A DNA stretch of 64,000 bases from NCBI RefSeq assembly GCF_900564145.1, contig NZ_UOOB01000001.1, positions 2,606,754 through 2,670,753 on the forward strand. Direction: 5' to 3'. The DNA is from Comamonas sp. lk. Lineage in GTDB: Bacteria > Pseudomonadota > Gammaproteobacteria > Burkholderiales > Burkholderiaceae_C. The notes beneath the pieces are model-generated. The model searched no databases. It was not told where the DNA came from and worked only from the letters and a program-made list of their open reading frames with translations. Every line of letters begins with the position of its first letter. Positions within the stretch are counted from its first letter, which is position 1. Positions 1 through 9,624 of this stretch are shown one piece after another. The translations under genes and the position numbers were made by a program.

Positions 1-1
1 C

Positions 2-493
2 GCTAGCGGCCGCGCCGTGGCCGGCAGCAAGGTGGATCTGGTGCTGTCGAGCACCGTAGTTGCCGTGCGGGCAGACGCGGCACAACCCGACATTTCCAGT
101 GAAGATGCTTTGCGCGCCGCCGTGCTGGCTGCGCCCAGCATCGGCTATTCCACAGGCCCCAGCGGCGTGGCCTTGCAGCAATTGTTCGAACGCTGGGGTA
201 TTGCCCAGCAGATCCAGCCTCGCATTGTTCAGGCGCGCCCCGGCGTGCCGGTGGGCTCGCTGGTCGCTTCGGGGGAAGTGGCCTTGGGCTTTCAGCAACT
301 GAGCGAGCTGATTCACGTGGCCGGCATCGCCATCGTCGGTCCGCTGCCTGCGGCTTGCGCCATAGACACCGTGTTTTCAGGCGCCGTGGTGGCGGGCTCG
401 CACCAGGTCGGGGCTGCCGAGCGTCTGCTGGCATTCATGGCTTCGGCCGAGACCGCAGAGGCCAAGCGGCGTCAGGGCATGGAGCCGGCCTGA
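2..493 (+). CDS. Substrate-binding protein-like (ModA/PBP type II fold), 5' end off the window
   Basis: The frame is open from the first bases, so the start lies upstream; 163 residues remain. The fragment resembles the C-terminal part of molybdate-type/extracellular solute-binding proteins: a Gly/Ser-rich ligand-loop stretch (SIGYSTGPSGVALQQLFERW), then a hydrophobic strand region and a closing AERLLAFMAS helix, as in ModA-like proteins. It precedes pmdK on the same strand by 183 bp. Published Comamonas operons are written pmdUKEFDABC with pmdU of unknown function, so by position this could be pmdU; that is recollection plus position, not a sequence match. Its export signal, if any, is outside the window. 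A ligand cannot be assigned. Confidence 0.6.
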   Translation, partial: ASGRAVAGSKVDLVLSSTVVAVRADAAQPDISSEDALRAAVLAAPSIGYSTGPSGVALQQLFERWGIAQQIQPRIVQARPGVPVGSLVASGEVALGFQQLSELIHVAGIAIVGPLPAACAIDTVFSGAVVAGSHQVGAAERLLAFMASAETAEAKRRQGMEPA

Positions 494-676
494 TTGCACA
501 GCGGCCGCTGTCGGGAATGGCAAGGCCATTTCCTGGCAATTGATTTTCACCATGGAACAAGACAAAGGGCAGATATAGCCCTTCGTGACAGACGCACAGA
601 AGTCTTCGCCGAAGGCTTTGGCGCCCGCCGCGAGATTGGAGCGTGAGGCGACAAAGAGAGGCAACCGAGAACCAAT

Positions 677-2038
677 ATGACTTCGCAACATTCTTCTGGC
701 AGTGCGGCTTCGTCCGTGGCCAATGTACAAACGGTGCTCAACGAGCATCCGTTTTCCGGCTTTCAATGGGTGATTTTTGCCCTGTGCTTTTTGATCGTGC
801 TGCTTGATGGCTTTGATACTGCCGCCATAGGCTATATCGCTCCTTCGTTGATCTCGGAGTGGGGCGTAAGCAAGCCCGCTTTGGCGCCCGTGCTCAGTGC
901 GGCCCTGTTTGGTCTGGCCGCAGGCGCCATGTGCTCCGGCCCGCTGGCGGACCGGCTGGGCCGCAAGGCGGTGCTGGTGGGTTCGGTGTTTGTGTTTGGA
1001 GTGGCCTGCCTGGCTTCAGGCTATTCGCATGACATCACCACCTTGACCGCGCTGCGTTTTGTCACCGGCATCGGCCTGGGCGCCGCCATGCCCAATGCCG
1101 TAACCTTGATGAGCGAGTACTGCCCCGATGCCCGCCGTGCCACGCTGACCAATGCCATGTTCTGCGGTTTTCCGCTGGGGGCAGCTTTTGGCGGCTTTCT
1201 GGCCGCCTGGATGATTCCGCATTTCGGCTGGCGTAGTGTCTTGCACCTGGGCGGCATTGTGCCGCTGGTGCTGGCCGTGCTCTTGCTGCTGTTGCTGCCC
1301 GAGTCGGTGCGCTATATGGTGGCCAAGGGCCATTCGGCCGAACGCATTCGCAAGGTGCTCACCCGGATTGCCGGCAATGCCGTGCAAGGCGTGCAGCGCT
1401 TCATCATGACCGAAAACAAGCCCGTGACCGAAGGTCAGAGCGGCATGGCCGTGGTGCTGTCCAAACAGTACCGTGTGGGCACCATCATGCTGTGGGTGGC
1501 TTACTTCATGGGTCTGGTCATCTTCTATGCGCTGATGAACTGGATGCCGGTGTTGTTCAAGGAAGGCGGGCTGGACCCCAAGACCGGTACGCTGGTGGCG
1601 GCGCTGTTCCCACTGGGCGGCGTGGGTGCGGTGGCTTTTGGCTGGCTGATGGATCGCTACAACGCCAACCGCATCATTGCCGTGGGCTATGCGCTGACCG
1701 CCTTGTCCATCTGGTGGATTGGTCAGGAAGCCGGCAGCCTGGGCTGGCTGGTGGTCTCGGTGTTTGTGGCCGGCACCATCATGAATACGGCGCAATCTTC
1801 CATGCCTGCCTTGGCCGCGGCTTTTTACCCCACCAGCGGTCGCGCCACCGGCGTGGCCTGGATGCTGGGCATAGGCCGCTTTGGCGGCATTGCCGGTTCG
1901 TTTCTGGTGGCTGAACTCACGGTGCGCCAGATGAGCTTCAGCCAGATTTTCACCGTGGTTGCCATTCCCGGTTTGATTGCCACAGCGGCCCTGGTCATCA
2001 AGCAGCTGGCAAGCCCCAAGTCGCAAGACGGATGCTGA
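677..2038 (+). CDS. pmdK: Protocatechuate/aromatic acid MFS transporter
   Basis: A 453-residue major facilitator of the aromatic acid:H+ symporter (AAHS) family, which imports protocatechuate or related benzoates across the inner membrane. Around residues 35-50 it has the LLDGFDTAAIGYIAPSL stretch, where AAHS proteins carry an essential Asp in TM1; GPLADRLGRKAVL is the conserved loop 2-3 motif. About 12 hydrophobic segments are visible, with a short cytoplasmic loop in the middle (near residues 225-250). It sits directly upstream of the 4,5-cleavage genes on the same strand (49 bp to pmdE), as in described Comamonas pmd operons. The ATG at 677 follows a purine-rich stretch, GAGAGGCAACCGAG, that can serve as ribosome binding site. 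Confidence 0.9.
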   Translation: MTSQHSSGSAASSVANVQTVLNEHPFSGFQWVIFALCFLIVLLDGFDTAAIGYIAPSLISEWGVSKPALAPVLSAALFGLAAGAMCSGPLADRLGRKAVLVGSVFVFGVACLASGYSHDITTLTALRFVTGIGLGAAMPNAVTLMSEYCPDARRATLTNAMFCGFPLGAAFGGFLAAWMIPHFGWRSVLHLGGIVPLVLAVLLLLLLPESVRYMVAKGHSAERIRKVLTRIAGNAVQGVQRFIMTENKPVTEGQSGMAVVLSKQYRVGTIMLWVAYFMGLVIFYALMNWMPVLFKEGGLDPKTGTLVAALFPLGGVGAVAFGWLMDRYNANRIIAVGYALTALSIWWIGQEAGSLGWLVVSVFVAGTIMNTAQSSMPALAAAFYPTSGRATGVAWMLGIGRFGGIAGSFLVAELTVRQMSFSQIFTVVAIPGLIATAALVIKQLASPKSQDGC

Positions 2039-2087
2039 TTTTGACGACCCCCTATTTGATTTCCTTCTCATTCAGGAGCGCATAACA

Positions 2088-3116
2088 ATGATCATTGACG
2101 TACACGGTCACTACACCACCGCCCCGGCTGCGCTGGGCGCATGGCGCGATCTGCAGATTGCCGGCTTGAAAGACCCGTCCCAAGCCCCCAAGGCGGCCGA
2201 TCTGAAGATCAGCGATGACGAGATTCGCGAAACCATAGAAACCAATCAGCTGCGCCTGATGAAGGAACGAGGCTCGGATCTGACCATCTTTAGCCCCCGT
2301 GCTTCCTTCATGGCTCACCACATCGGTGACTTCGAGACCTCCAGCAGCTGGGCCGCCATCTGCAACGAGCTGTGCTTTCGCGTCAGCGAGCTGTTCCCCG
2401 AGCACTTCATTCCTGCCGCCATGCTGCCCCAGTCGCCGGGCGTGGACCCCGCCACCTGCATTCCCGAGCTGGTCAAGTGCGTGGAGCAATACGGCAATGT
2501 CGGCATCAACCTGAACCCCGACCCGTCGGGCGGCCACTGGACTTCGCCCCCGCTGTCCGACCGTAGCTGGTACCCCATCTACGAAAAGATGGTGGAGTAC
2601 GACATCCCCGCCATGGTTCATGTCTCCACCAGCTGCAACAGCTGCTTTCACACCACCGGTTCGCACTATCTGAACGCCGACACCACGGCCTTCATGCAGT
2701 GTCTGACCAGCGATTTGTTCAAGGACTTCCCCACGCTGAAGTTCCTGATTCCCCATGGCGGTGGCGCCGTGCCTTACCACTGGGGCCGTTTTCGCGGTCT
2801 GGCGCAGGAGATGAAAAAGCCGCTGCTGGAAGAGCATCTACTCAACAACATCTTCTTCGACACCTGCGTCTATCACCAGCCCGGCATCAACCTGCTGACG
2901 GAAGTGATTCCCACCAAGAACATCCTGTTTGCCAGCGAGATGATCGGTGCCGTGCGCGGTATCGATCCGCAAACCGGCCACTACTACGACGACACCAAGC
3001 GCTATATCGAAGCCACGCAGAACCTGACGGCCGAAGAAAAGCAGCAGGTCTACGAAGGCAATGCCCGCCGCGTGTTCACGCGCCTGGACTCGGCCCTCAA
3101 GGCCAAGGGCCTGTAA
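2088..3116 (+). CDS. pmdE: 4-oxalomesaconate hydratase
   Basis: A 342-residue amidohydrolase-2 superfamily protein of the LigJ/PmdE type, which hydrates 4-oxalomesaconate to 4-carboxy-4-hydroxy-2-oxoadipate in the protocatechuate 4,5-cleavage pathway. The N-terminal MIIDVHGHYTTAP holds the HxH metal-binding element; a downstream FLIPHGGGAVPYHWGRF segment carries further conserved His residues. The open frame extends upstream into pmdK, but the ATG at 2088, preceded by AGGAGCGCATAAC, gives the family-typical N-terminus. It lies between pmdK and pmdF, which matches its pathway role. Confidence 0.92.
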   Translation: MIIDVHGHYTTAPAALGAWRDLQIAGLKDPSQAPKAADLKISDDEIRETIETNQLRLMKERGSDLTIFSPRASFMAHHIGDFETSSSWAAICNELCFRVSELFPEHFIPAAMLPQSPGVDPATCIPELVKCVEQYGNVGINLNPDPSGGHWTSPPLSDRSWYPIYEKMVEYDIPAMVHVSTSCNSCFHTTGSHYLNADTTAFMQCLTSDLFKDFPTLKFLIPHGGGAVPYHWGRFRGLAQEMKKPLLEEHLLNNIFFDTCVYHQPGINLLTEVIPTKNILFASEMIGAVRGIDPQTGHYYDDTKRYIEATQNLTAEEKQQVYEGNARRVFTRLDSALKAKGL

Positions 3117-3137
3117 GACTTACCGTATAGAAAAAAG

Positions 3138-3215
3138 GAGCAGCTAGCGCAGGCCGCACATAGGTTTTAGCTTGTAATCAAATTGAAGTTGATTCAACGC
3201 AAGCGCTAGCAGCTC
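3138..3215. repeat. Intergenic palindromic repeat (AGCTAGCGC family)
   Basis: Near-perfect inverted arms at 3138-3150 and 3203-3215 (GAGCAGCTAGCGC against GCGCTAGCAGCTC) flank about 52 bp of AT-richer sequence. Related arms recur at about 7578, 10758, 36303 and 42442. It fills the gap between pmdE and pmdF and could fold in the polycistronic mRNA; no function is shown. Confidence 0.6.
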
Positions 3216-3255
3216 TTATTTTTGATTCAATCACTGCGAAGCAAAGAGGTATTCC

Positions 3256-3939
3256 ATGTACGAACTCGGAGTCGTTTATCGCAATATCCAGCGCGCCGAT
3301 CGCGCTGCCGCCGACGGCCTGGCCGCTCTGGGCTCGGCTACCGTGCACGAGGCCATGGGTCGCGTGGGGCTGCTCAAGCCCTATATGCGTCCCATCTACG
3401 CGGGCAAGCAGGTTTCGGGTACGGCAGTGACCGTGCTGCTGCAACCCGGCGACAACTGGATGATGCATGTGGCAGCCGAGCAGATTCAGCCCGGCGACAT
3501 CGTGGTCGCTGCCGTGACTAGTGAATGCACCGACGGCTATTTTGGCGACCTGCTGGCCACCAGCTTCCAGTCGCGCGGCGCTCGCGCTCTGATCATCGAT
3601 GCCGGCGTGCGCGATGTGAAGACGCTGCAGGAGATGGACTTCCCGGTCTGGAGCAAGGCGATTTCCTCCAAGGGCTGCATCAAGGCGACGCTGGGCTCGG
3701 TCAACATCCCCATCGTCTGCGCCGGCATGCTGGTGACTCCCGGTGACGTGATCGTGGCCGACGACGACGGCGTGGTCTGCGTGCCTGCCGCCAAGGCTGC
3801 CCAGGTGCTGGACGTGGCCCGCAAGCGTGAAAGCTTTGAAGGCGAAAAGCGCGCCAAGCTGGCCTCGGGCATCCTGGGCCTGGATATGTACAAGATGCGC
3901 GAGCCCTTGGCTGCCGCAGGTCTCAAGTACATCGATTAA
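3256..3939 (+). CDS. pmdF: 4-carboxy-4-hydroxy-2-oxoadipate aldolase
   Basis: A 227-residue member of the RraA-like/HMG-CHA aldolase family (LigK/ProA type). It cleaves 4-carboxy-4-hydroxy-2-oxoadipate to pyruvate and oxaloacetate with a divalent metal, and may also decarboxylate oxaloacetate as relatives do. The signature region [20 protein letters not shown] followed by GVRD (around residues 97-120) contains the Arg and Asp used for substrate and metal binding. Length matches the family. It lies between pmdE and pmdD; the preceding 139 bp hold a palindromic repeat but no gene. Confidence 0.92.
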   Translation: MYELGVVYRNIQRADRAAADGLAALGSATVHEAMGRVGLLKPYMRPIYAGKQVSGTAVTVLLQPGDNWMMHVAAEQIQPGDIVVAAVTSECTDGYFGDLLATSFQSRGARALIIDAGVRDVKTLQEMDFPVWSKAISSKGCIKATLGSVNIPIVCAGMLVTPGDVIVADDDGVVCVPAAKAAQVLDVARKRESFEGEKRAKLASGILGLDMYKMREPLAAAGLKYID

Positions 3940-3998
3940 TAAATTGAGAGCAGGGTGTGCAGGCTACTAGTGCGCATCCAGCCCAAAAGGATTCAAAC

Positions 3999-4916
3999 AT
4001 GAGCCAATTTGAAAAAACCCCTGGCTGGATGGACTGGTACGCCAACCCCAGCAAGCCCAGCTTCAAGCTGCCCGCTGGTGCTGTGGATGCGCACTGCCAT
4101 GTGTTCGGCCCCGGCAACGAATTTCCTTTCGCGCCCGAGCGCAAGTACACGCCTTGCGATGCCAGCAAGGCCCAGCTGTTTGCGCTGCGCGACCACCTGG
4201 GTTTTGCGCGCAATGTGGTGGTGCAAGCCACCTGCCACGGTGCGGACAACCGTGCCATGGTCGATGCCTGCAAGGCTTCGGGCGGCATGGCCCGTGGTGT
4301 GGCCACGGTCAAGCGCAGCATTTCGGACGCAGAGCTGCAGGAGCTGCACGACGCCGGTGTGCGCGGTGTGCGCTTTAATTTCGTCAAGCGCCTGGTGGAT
4401 TTCACGCCCAAGGACGAGTTGTTGGAGATTGCCGGCCGCATCGCCAAGCTGGGCTGGCATGTGGTGATTTACTTTGAAGCCGTGGATCTGCCCGAGCTGT
4501 GGGACTTCTTTACCGCACTGCCCACCACCGTGGTCGTCGATCACATGGGTCGCCCCGATGTGAGCAAGGGCGTGGACAGCGAAGAGTTCGCTCTGTTCCT
4601 CAAATTCATGCGCGAGCACCAGAATGTGTGGAGCAAGGTATCCTGCCCCGAACGTCTGTCTGTGACCGGGCCCAAGGCGTTGAATGGCGAGCAGAATGCC
4701 TACCAGGATGTGCTGCCGTTTGCGCGCCGCGTGGTGGAAGAGTTCCCCGAGCGCGTGCTGTGGGGCACGGACTGGCCGCACCCCAATCTGAAGGACCATA
4801 TGCCTGACGACGGTCTGCTGGTGGACTTCATCCCCCATATCGCGCCCACGGCCGAGCTGCAGCAAAAGCTGCTGGTGGACAACCCCATGCGTCTGTATTG
4901 GCCGGAACTGGCCTGA
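3999..4916 (+). CDS. pmdD: 2-pyrone-4,6-dicarboxylate hydrolase
   Basis: A 305-residue amidohydrolase of the LigI type, which opens 2-pyrone-4,6-dicarboxylate to 4-oxalomesaconate. Visible motifs are VDAHCHVFGPG (about residues 28-38; the HxH element) and WGTDWPHPN near residue 255 with the conserved Asp. A GTG at 3957 is in frame, but the ATG at 3999 is closer to the usual LigI/PmdD N-terminus and length. It follows pmdF by 59 bp and is separated from pmdA by a 181-bp gap that holds a GC-rich repeat. Confidence 0.92.
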   Translation: MSQFEKTPGWMDWYANPSKPSFKLPAGAVDAHCHVFGPGNEFPFAPERKYTPCDASKAQLFALRDHLGFARNVVVQATCHGADNRAMVDACKASGGMARGVATVKRSISDAELQELHDAGVRGVRFNFVKRLVDFTPKDELLEIAGRIAKLGWHVVIYFEAVDLPELWDFFTALPTTVVVDHMGRPDVSKGVDSEEFALFLKFMREHQNVWSKVSCPERLSVTGPKALNGEQNAYQDVLPFARRVVEEFPERVLWGTDWPHPNLKDHMPDDGLLVDFIPHIAPTAELQQKLLVDNPMRLYWPELA

Positions 4917-5040
4917 CACCCCCTGAGGCGCTTTGCCTAGGCGGCGCCGCACCTTCCCCTCTCTCGATGCGTTGAATCGGGAGGGGGACGACAGCCTCGC
5001 TGCGGGGCGGCCCTTGCTGGCTGTCTCTCGCCTGGGTTGT
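4917..5040. repeat. GC-rich intergenic repeat (CCCCTGAGGCGCTTTG type)
   Basis: The gap between pmdD and pmdA opens with CCCCTGAGGCGCTTTG, continues through a GAGGGGGACGACAGCC-like stretch and ends with CTTGCTGGCTGTCTCTCGCC. The same landmarks in the same order occur at 17246-17340 after iscA (CCCCTGAGCCGCTTTG, GAGGGACGACCTC, CTTGCTAGGTATCTCTGGCC). It looks like a dispersed intergenic repeat of the genome rather than a gene. It interrupts the pmd operon. Confidence 0.6.
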
Positions 5041-5097
5041 GCCAGTTTTTGAAGGGCAGGGCAACTTGCCCTTGATAAGGGTTAAGAGGAGAAATTT

Positions 5098-5556
5098 ATG
5101 GCATTGGAAAAACCATACCTGGATGTGCCCGGCACCATCATTTTTGATGCCGAGCAGTCCCGCAAAGGTTACTGGATCAACCAGTTTTGCATGTCGCTGA
5201 TGAAGGCCGAGAACCGCGAGCGTTTTCGGGCCAACGAGCGCGCCTATCTGGATGAATGGGCGATGACGGAAGAGCAAAAACAGGCCGTGCTGGCGCGCGA
5301 CCTGAACTGGTGCATGCGCACCGGTGGCAACATCTATTTTCTGGCCAAGATCGGCTCTACCGACGGCAAGAGCTTTCAGCAAATGGCGGGCTCCATGACC
5401 GGTATGACCGAGGACGAGTACCGCGCCATGATGATTGCCGGCGGCCGCTCGGCCGAAGGCAATCGCTATGTGGGCGAGGACGGAGACGCACAGGCGCATC
5501 GTCAACCGCAAGGTGCTGCGGGCGCAGCCGGTAACAAGAACAAGGAAGGCAACTGA
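5098..5556 (+). CDS. pmdA: Protocatechuate 4,5-dioxygenase, alpha (small) subunit
   Basis: A 152-residue LigA-type subunit that caps the active site of the beta subunit in the alpha2beta2 extradiol dioxygenase converting protocatechuate to 4-carboxy-2-hydroxymuconate-6-semialdehyde. The helical core (residues 1-115) carries conserved DLNWCMRTGGNIYFLAKIG and MAGSMTGMTEDEYRAMM elements. The last 25 or so residues form a Gln/Ala/Gly/Lys-rich tail absent from the shorter Sphingobium-type LigA. The ATG at 5098 follows AGAGGAGAAATTT, a strong ribosome binding site. pmdB starts 3 bp after its stop, so the two subunits are translationally paired. Confidence 0.93.
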   Translation: MALEKPYLDVPGTIIFDAEQSRKGYWINQFCMSLMKAENRERFRANERAYLDEWAMTEEQKQAVLARDLNWCMRTGGNIYFLAKIGSTDGKSFQQMAGSMTGMTEDEYRAMMIAGGRSAEGNRYVGEDGDAQAHRQPQGAAGAAGNKNKEGN

Positions 5557-6429
<873 letters not shown>

Positions 6430-6528
6430 GCGTGCCCCCACGTTCATGGCTTCGCGTATTCACTGCCCCTAACCAATAAGGAACAAGGGGCCTTCGCCTC
6501 CTTGAGGCGGCTCTACGGAGACTCATTT

Positions 6529-7488
6529 ATGTCTAAAACCATCAAAGTCGCCCTGGCTGGCGCAGGTGCCTTCGGCATCAAGCATCTGGACGGCATCAAG
6601 AACATTGACGGCGTGGAAGTCGTCTCCCTGGTCGGTCGCCGTCTGGACCAGACCCAGGAAGTGGCCGACAAATACGGCATCAAGCATGTGGCGACCGACC
6701 TGGCCGAGAGCCTGGCGCTGCCCGAAGTCGATGCCGTGATTCTGTGCACGCCCACGCAAATGCACGCCGAGCAAGCCATTGCCTGTCTGAAGGCCGGCAA
6801 GCATGTGCAGGTTGAAATCCCTCTGGCAGACAGCCTGAAGGACGCGCAAGAAGTGGCCGAGCTGCAAAAGCAGACCGGTCTGGTGGCCATGGTGGGCCAT
6901 ACCCGCCGCTTCAACCCCAGCCATCAGTGGGTGCACAAGAAGATTGAAGCCGGCGAGTTCAACATCCAGCAAATGGATGTGCAGACCTATTTCTTCCGCC
7001 GCACCAATATGAACGCCCTGGGTCAGGCGCGCAGCTGGACGGATCATCTGTTGTGGCATCACGCTGCCCATACCGTGGACCTGTTTGCCTACCAGGCCGG
7101 CAGCCCCATCGTCAAGGCCAACGCCGTGCAAGGCCCCATCCACAAGGATCTGGGCATTGCCATGGACATGAGCATTCAGCTCAAGGCCGCCAATGGCGCC
7201 ATCTGCACACTGAGCCTGTCGTTCAACAACGACGGCCCTCTGGGCACTTTCTTCCGCTACATCGGCGACACCGGCACCTATCTGGCGCGCTACGACGATC
7301 TGTACACCGGCAAGGATGAAAAGATCGACGTCTCCAATGTCGATGTGTCCATGAACGGCATCGAGCTGCAGGACCGTGAATTCTTCGCTGCCATCCGCGA
7401 GGGCCGCGAGCCCAACTCCAGCGTGCAGCAGGTGTTCAACTGCTACAAGGTCTTGCACGACCTGGAGCAGCAGCTGAACGCTGAATAA
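6529..7488 (+). CDS. pmdC: 4-carboxy-2-hydroxymuconate-6-semialdehyde dehydrogenase
   Basis: A 319-residue Gfo/Idh/MocA-family NADP-dependent oxidoreductase (LigC/PmdC type). It oxidises the hemiacetal of the ring-cleavage product to 2-pyrone-4,6-dicarboxylate. The N-terminal Rossmann motif VALAGAGAFGIKH is at residues 6-18; the EIPLADSL stretch near residue 100 sits where the family has its EKP motif, and HHAAHTVDLFAYQ near residue 180 is in the catalytic region. The open frame reaches 27 bp further upstream, but the ATG at 6529, preceded by CTACGGAGACTC, matches family length. It is the last gene of the pmd operon; a hairpin terminator follows. Confidence 0.93.
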   Translation: MSKTIKVALAGAGAFGIKHLDGIKNIDGVEVVSLVGRRLDQTQEVADKYGIKHVATDLAESLALPEVDAVILCTPTQMHAEQAIACLKAGKHVQVEIPLADSLKDAQEVAELQKQTGLVAMVGHTRRFNPSHQWVHKKIEAGEFNIQQMDVQTYFFRRTNMNALGQARSWTDHLLWHHAAHTVDLFAYQAGSPIVKANAVQGPIHKDLGIAMDMSIQLKAANGAICTLSLSFNNDGPLGTFFRYIGDTGTYLARYDDLYTGKDEKIDVSNVDVSMNGIELQDREFFAAIREGREPNSSVQQVFNCYKVLHDLEQQLNAE

Positions 7489-7512
7489 GTCCTGGTGACT
7501 TGTTGAGCTGTA

Positions 7513-7547
7513 CAAAGGCTGGGGCTGGGCTCCGGCCTTTGTTGTTT
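7513..7547 (+). terminator. Rho-independent terminator of the pmd operon
   Basis: Stem CAAAGGCTGG (7513-7522) pairs with CCGGCCTTTG (7532-7541) with one G-U pair, followed by TTGTTTG. It lies 25 bp after the pmdC stop. Confidence 0.7.
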
Positions 7548-7577
7548 GAGCCTGGATATTGGTAAGCTTGTCGAAAT

Positions 7578-7640
7578 TGATAGCTGTATGCGCATGTCAG
7601 TCAAGCATTACAGGCCAAAATCACTCAAAATCAGTCTCCA
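7578..7640. repeat. Half element of the AGCTGCTAGCGC repeat family
   Basis: TGATAGCTGTATGCGCATG at 7578-7596 matches TGATAGCTGCTAGCGCATG at 10758-10776 in 16 of 19 positions, and both are followed by a CAGGCC-containing tract. The second palindrome arm is not obvious here, so the copy is probably degenerate. It lies between the pmd terminator and the aldo/keto reductase gene. Confidence 0.45.
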
Positions 7641-7674
7641 TTGCCGCCCGATAGGCATTCAAAGGATTCCCTCT

Positions 7675-8697
7675 ATGCAAACCCGTCAACTAGGCCCATT
7701 CACGGTCAGCAATGTAGCTCTGGGCTGCATGAATTTCAGCCATGCCTATGGCGCATCGCCCAGCGTGGAGCAGTCCCATGCCGTGCTGCATGCAGCGCTG
7801 GATGCCGGCGTCACCTTGTTCGACACTGCGGCGCTTTATGGTTTCGGCGCCAATGAATCGCTGATCGGTCCGGTGCTCAAGCCCCACCGCAACCACATCA
7901 CCTTGGCCAGCAAATGCGGCATGGCCGGTGTGCGCGGTGATGACGGCGTGATGCGCCGCGTGATCGACGGCCGCCCCAAGACGCTGCGCCAGAACTGTGA
8001 AGACAGTCTGCAGCGCCTGGGCACCGATGTGATCGATCTCTACTATCTGCACCGCTGGGACAAGAACGTGCCCATAGAAGAATCGGTGGGCGAGATGGCG
8101 CGCCTCAAAGAGGAGGGCAAGATCCGCGCCCTGGGCCTGTCCGAAGTCGGTGCCGATGCGCTGCGCCGCGCGCACAAGGAACACCCGATTGCGGCCCTGC
8201 AAAGCGAGTATTCGTTGTGGTCGCGCAATGCCGAGCTGGGCACGCTGGCCGCCTGCAAGGAGCTGGGCATTGCCTATGTCGCCTTTAGCCCCGTGGGCCG
8301 TGCCTTTCTGACCGGTAAGCTGCAGGAAGTGGGCGCTCTGGTCAAAGGCGATATCCGCGCCACCATGCCGCGTTTTGCGCCCGAGAGCTATGCGCGCAAT
8401 CTGCGTCTGCTGGCGCCCATGCAGGCCGTGGCCGAGAAAGCCGGCTGCACGCTGGCCGAGCTGGCCATTGCCTGGGTGCTGCACCAGGGCGAGCAGGTGA
8501 TTGCCTTGCCCGGCACCACCAGCGTGGAGCATCTGCACGAAGACATTCGCGGCGGCAGCGTCAAGCTCAGCCCCGAGTTGCTGGCCGAGCTGGATGACAT
8601 CTTCAGGCCCGAAGCCATTGCCGGCGACCGTTACGCGCTGCAAGGCCAGGGCGAGGTGGATACCGAGAAATTCGGCTTTGAAAAGCGCCCGGCTTAA
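7675..8697 (+). CDS. Aldo/keto reductase
   Basis: A 340-residue NADP(H)-dependent aldo/keto reductase with a TIM-barrel fold. The catalytic tetrad can be read: Asp and Tyr in FDTAALYGFGANESLIG (residues about 45-61), Lys in TLASKCG (about 77) and His in YYLHRWD (about 123). The C-terminal region ends in a typical cofactor-binding segment (VIALPGTTSVEHLHED). The frame is open 129 bp upstream, but the ATG at 7675 gives the conserved MQTRQLGPFTVSNVALGCM start. Substrate cannot be set from sequence; it is beyond the pmd terminator and is probably a separate transcript. Its stop is 9 bp from the end of the convergent CaiB-like gene. Confidence 0.88.
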   Translation: MQTRQLGPFTVSNVALGCMNFSHAYGASPSVEQSHAVLHAALDAGVTLFDTAALYGFGANESLIGPVLKPHRNHITLASKCGMAGVRGDDGVMRRVIDGRPKTLRQNCEDSLQRLGTDVIDLYYLHRWDKNVPIEESVGEMARLKEEGKIRALGLSEVGADALRRAHKEHPIAALQSEYSLWSRNAELGTLAACKELGIAYVAFSPVGRAFLTGKLQEVGALVKGDIRATMPRFAPESYARNLRLLAPMQAVAEKAGCTLAELAIAWVLHQGEQVIALPGTTSVEHLHEDIRGGSVKLSPELLAELDDIFRPEAIAGDRYALQGQGEVDTEKFGFEKRPA

Positions 8698-8706
8698 AAA
8701 CAGCGG

Positions 8707-9624
8707 TCAGTGTGCGCTGGGCAGGGCATGCAGCGGTATGTCCCGCTCCTGGGCCAGTTGCATCAGCTGCTTGCAATTGAGGGCGGCCAGAAACTGCGCC
8801 ACGCCGGTGTGGATTTCCGGCTTGTGCATATCGCTGGGGTGGCGGAACAGAAGGTCTGCGGCTTCGCACAGGCGCTGGGCAAAATGTGGCTCCAGCGCAG
8901 CCACGGCAACCATGCCATCGGCGCAGGGGTAGATGCGATAGCCGGCGTGGCCGCCGCCTACGTCACCCGTAGGCTGGGTCAGGCCCCAGTGCCAGGGCAG
9001 GGCCAGCCACTGGGCGGCCTGGGCCAGGCCCACTTCTCTGAACACGCCGCGCCCGCTGCGGCTGCTGACCAGCACGGCTTGCAGCACGGCTTCGCTGGCC
9101 ATCAGCGCACCTGCCATATCGGCAAACAGGCTGGGCGGCAACTGGGTGCTGTGCACCAGTCCGGCTTCGGCCTGGTAGGTCAGGTCGTGGCCGGGTACGT
9201 CGGCCAGTGCTCCTTCGCTGCCCACCACGCGCACCAGTGACAGCCGGGGATGGCGCTGCTGCAGCACCGCCCAATCCATGCCCAGTTTCTTCAGCGCCGA
9301 AGGCCTGAATGAGGTCAGCAGCACATCGGTTTGTGCCAGTTGCGCGTGCAGGCTGGCTTGGCCGGCTTCAGTCTTGAGGTCGGCCTGCAGCACGGTGATG
9401 CCCTCATGCATCTGCCCATAGGCTTGGGGGCAGTAGAGCTGCATGGGGTCGGCGCCACCGCCACCGTCTTTGCTGGCGCTGGACAAGGGCTCCAGCTTTC
9501 GGCATTGCGCTCCCATGCCGGCGCAGCGCCACAGTGCCGCAGGTCCGGGCAGATTGAGCGCCAGGCTCAGAATGCGCACGCCTTGAAGCGGGGCAAAGCT
9601 TTGGGAGTCGTCCATGGTGTTCAT
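8707..9624 (-). CDS. CaiB/BaiF family (AMACR-like) protein, short form
   Basis: A 305-residue class III CoA-transferase/alpha-methylacyl-CoA racemase relative. The N-terminal LQGVRILSLALNLPGPAA is typical of the family, and PGHDLTYQAEAGLVHS (near residue 145) aligns with the GHDxxY segment of alpha-methylacyl-CoA racemases, which contains the catalytic Asp. At 305 residues it is shorter than the usual 360-400, mainly in the C-terminal part. Racemase activity on 2-methyl-branched acyl-CoA is more likely than CoA transfer, but this is inferred. A second ATG at 9615 is possible. It is convergent with the aldo/keto reductase and divergent from the dioxygenase-like gene. Confidence 0.8.
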   Translation of the reverse strand: MNTMDDSQSFAPLQGVRILSLALNLPGPAALWRCAGMGAQCRKLEPLSSASKDGGGGADPMQLYCPQAYGQMHEGITVLQADLKTEAGQASLHAQLAQTDVLLTSFRPSALKKLGMDWAVLQQRHPRLSLVRVVGSEGALADVPGHDLTYQAEAGLVHSTQLPPSLFADMAGALMASEAVLQAVLVSSRSGRGVFREVGLAQAAQWLALPWHWGLTQPTGDVGGGHAGYRIYPCADGMVAVAALEPHFAQRLCEAADLLFRHPSDMHKPEIHTGVAQFLAALNCKQLMQLAQERDIPLHALPSAH

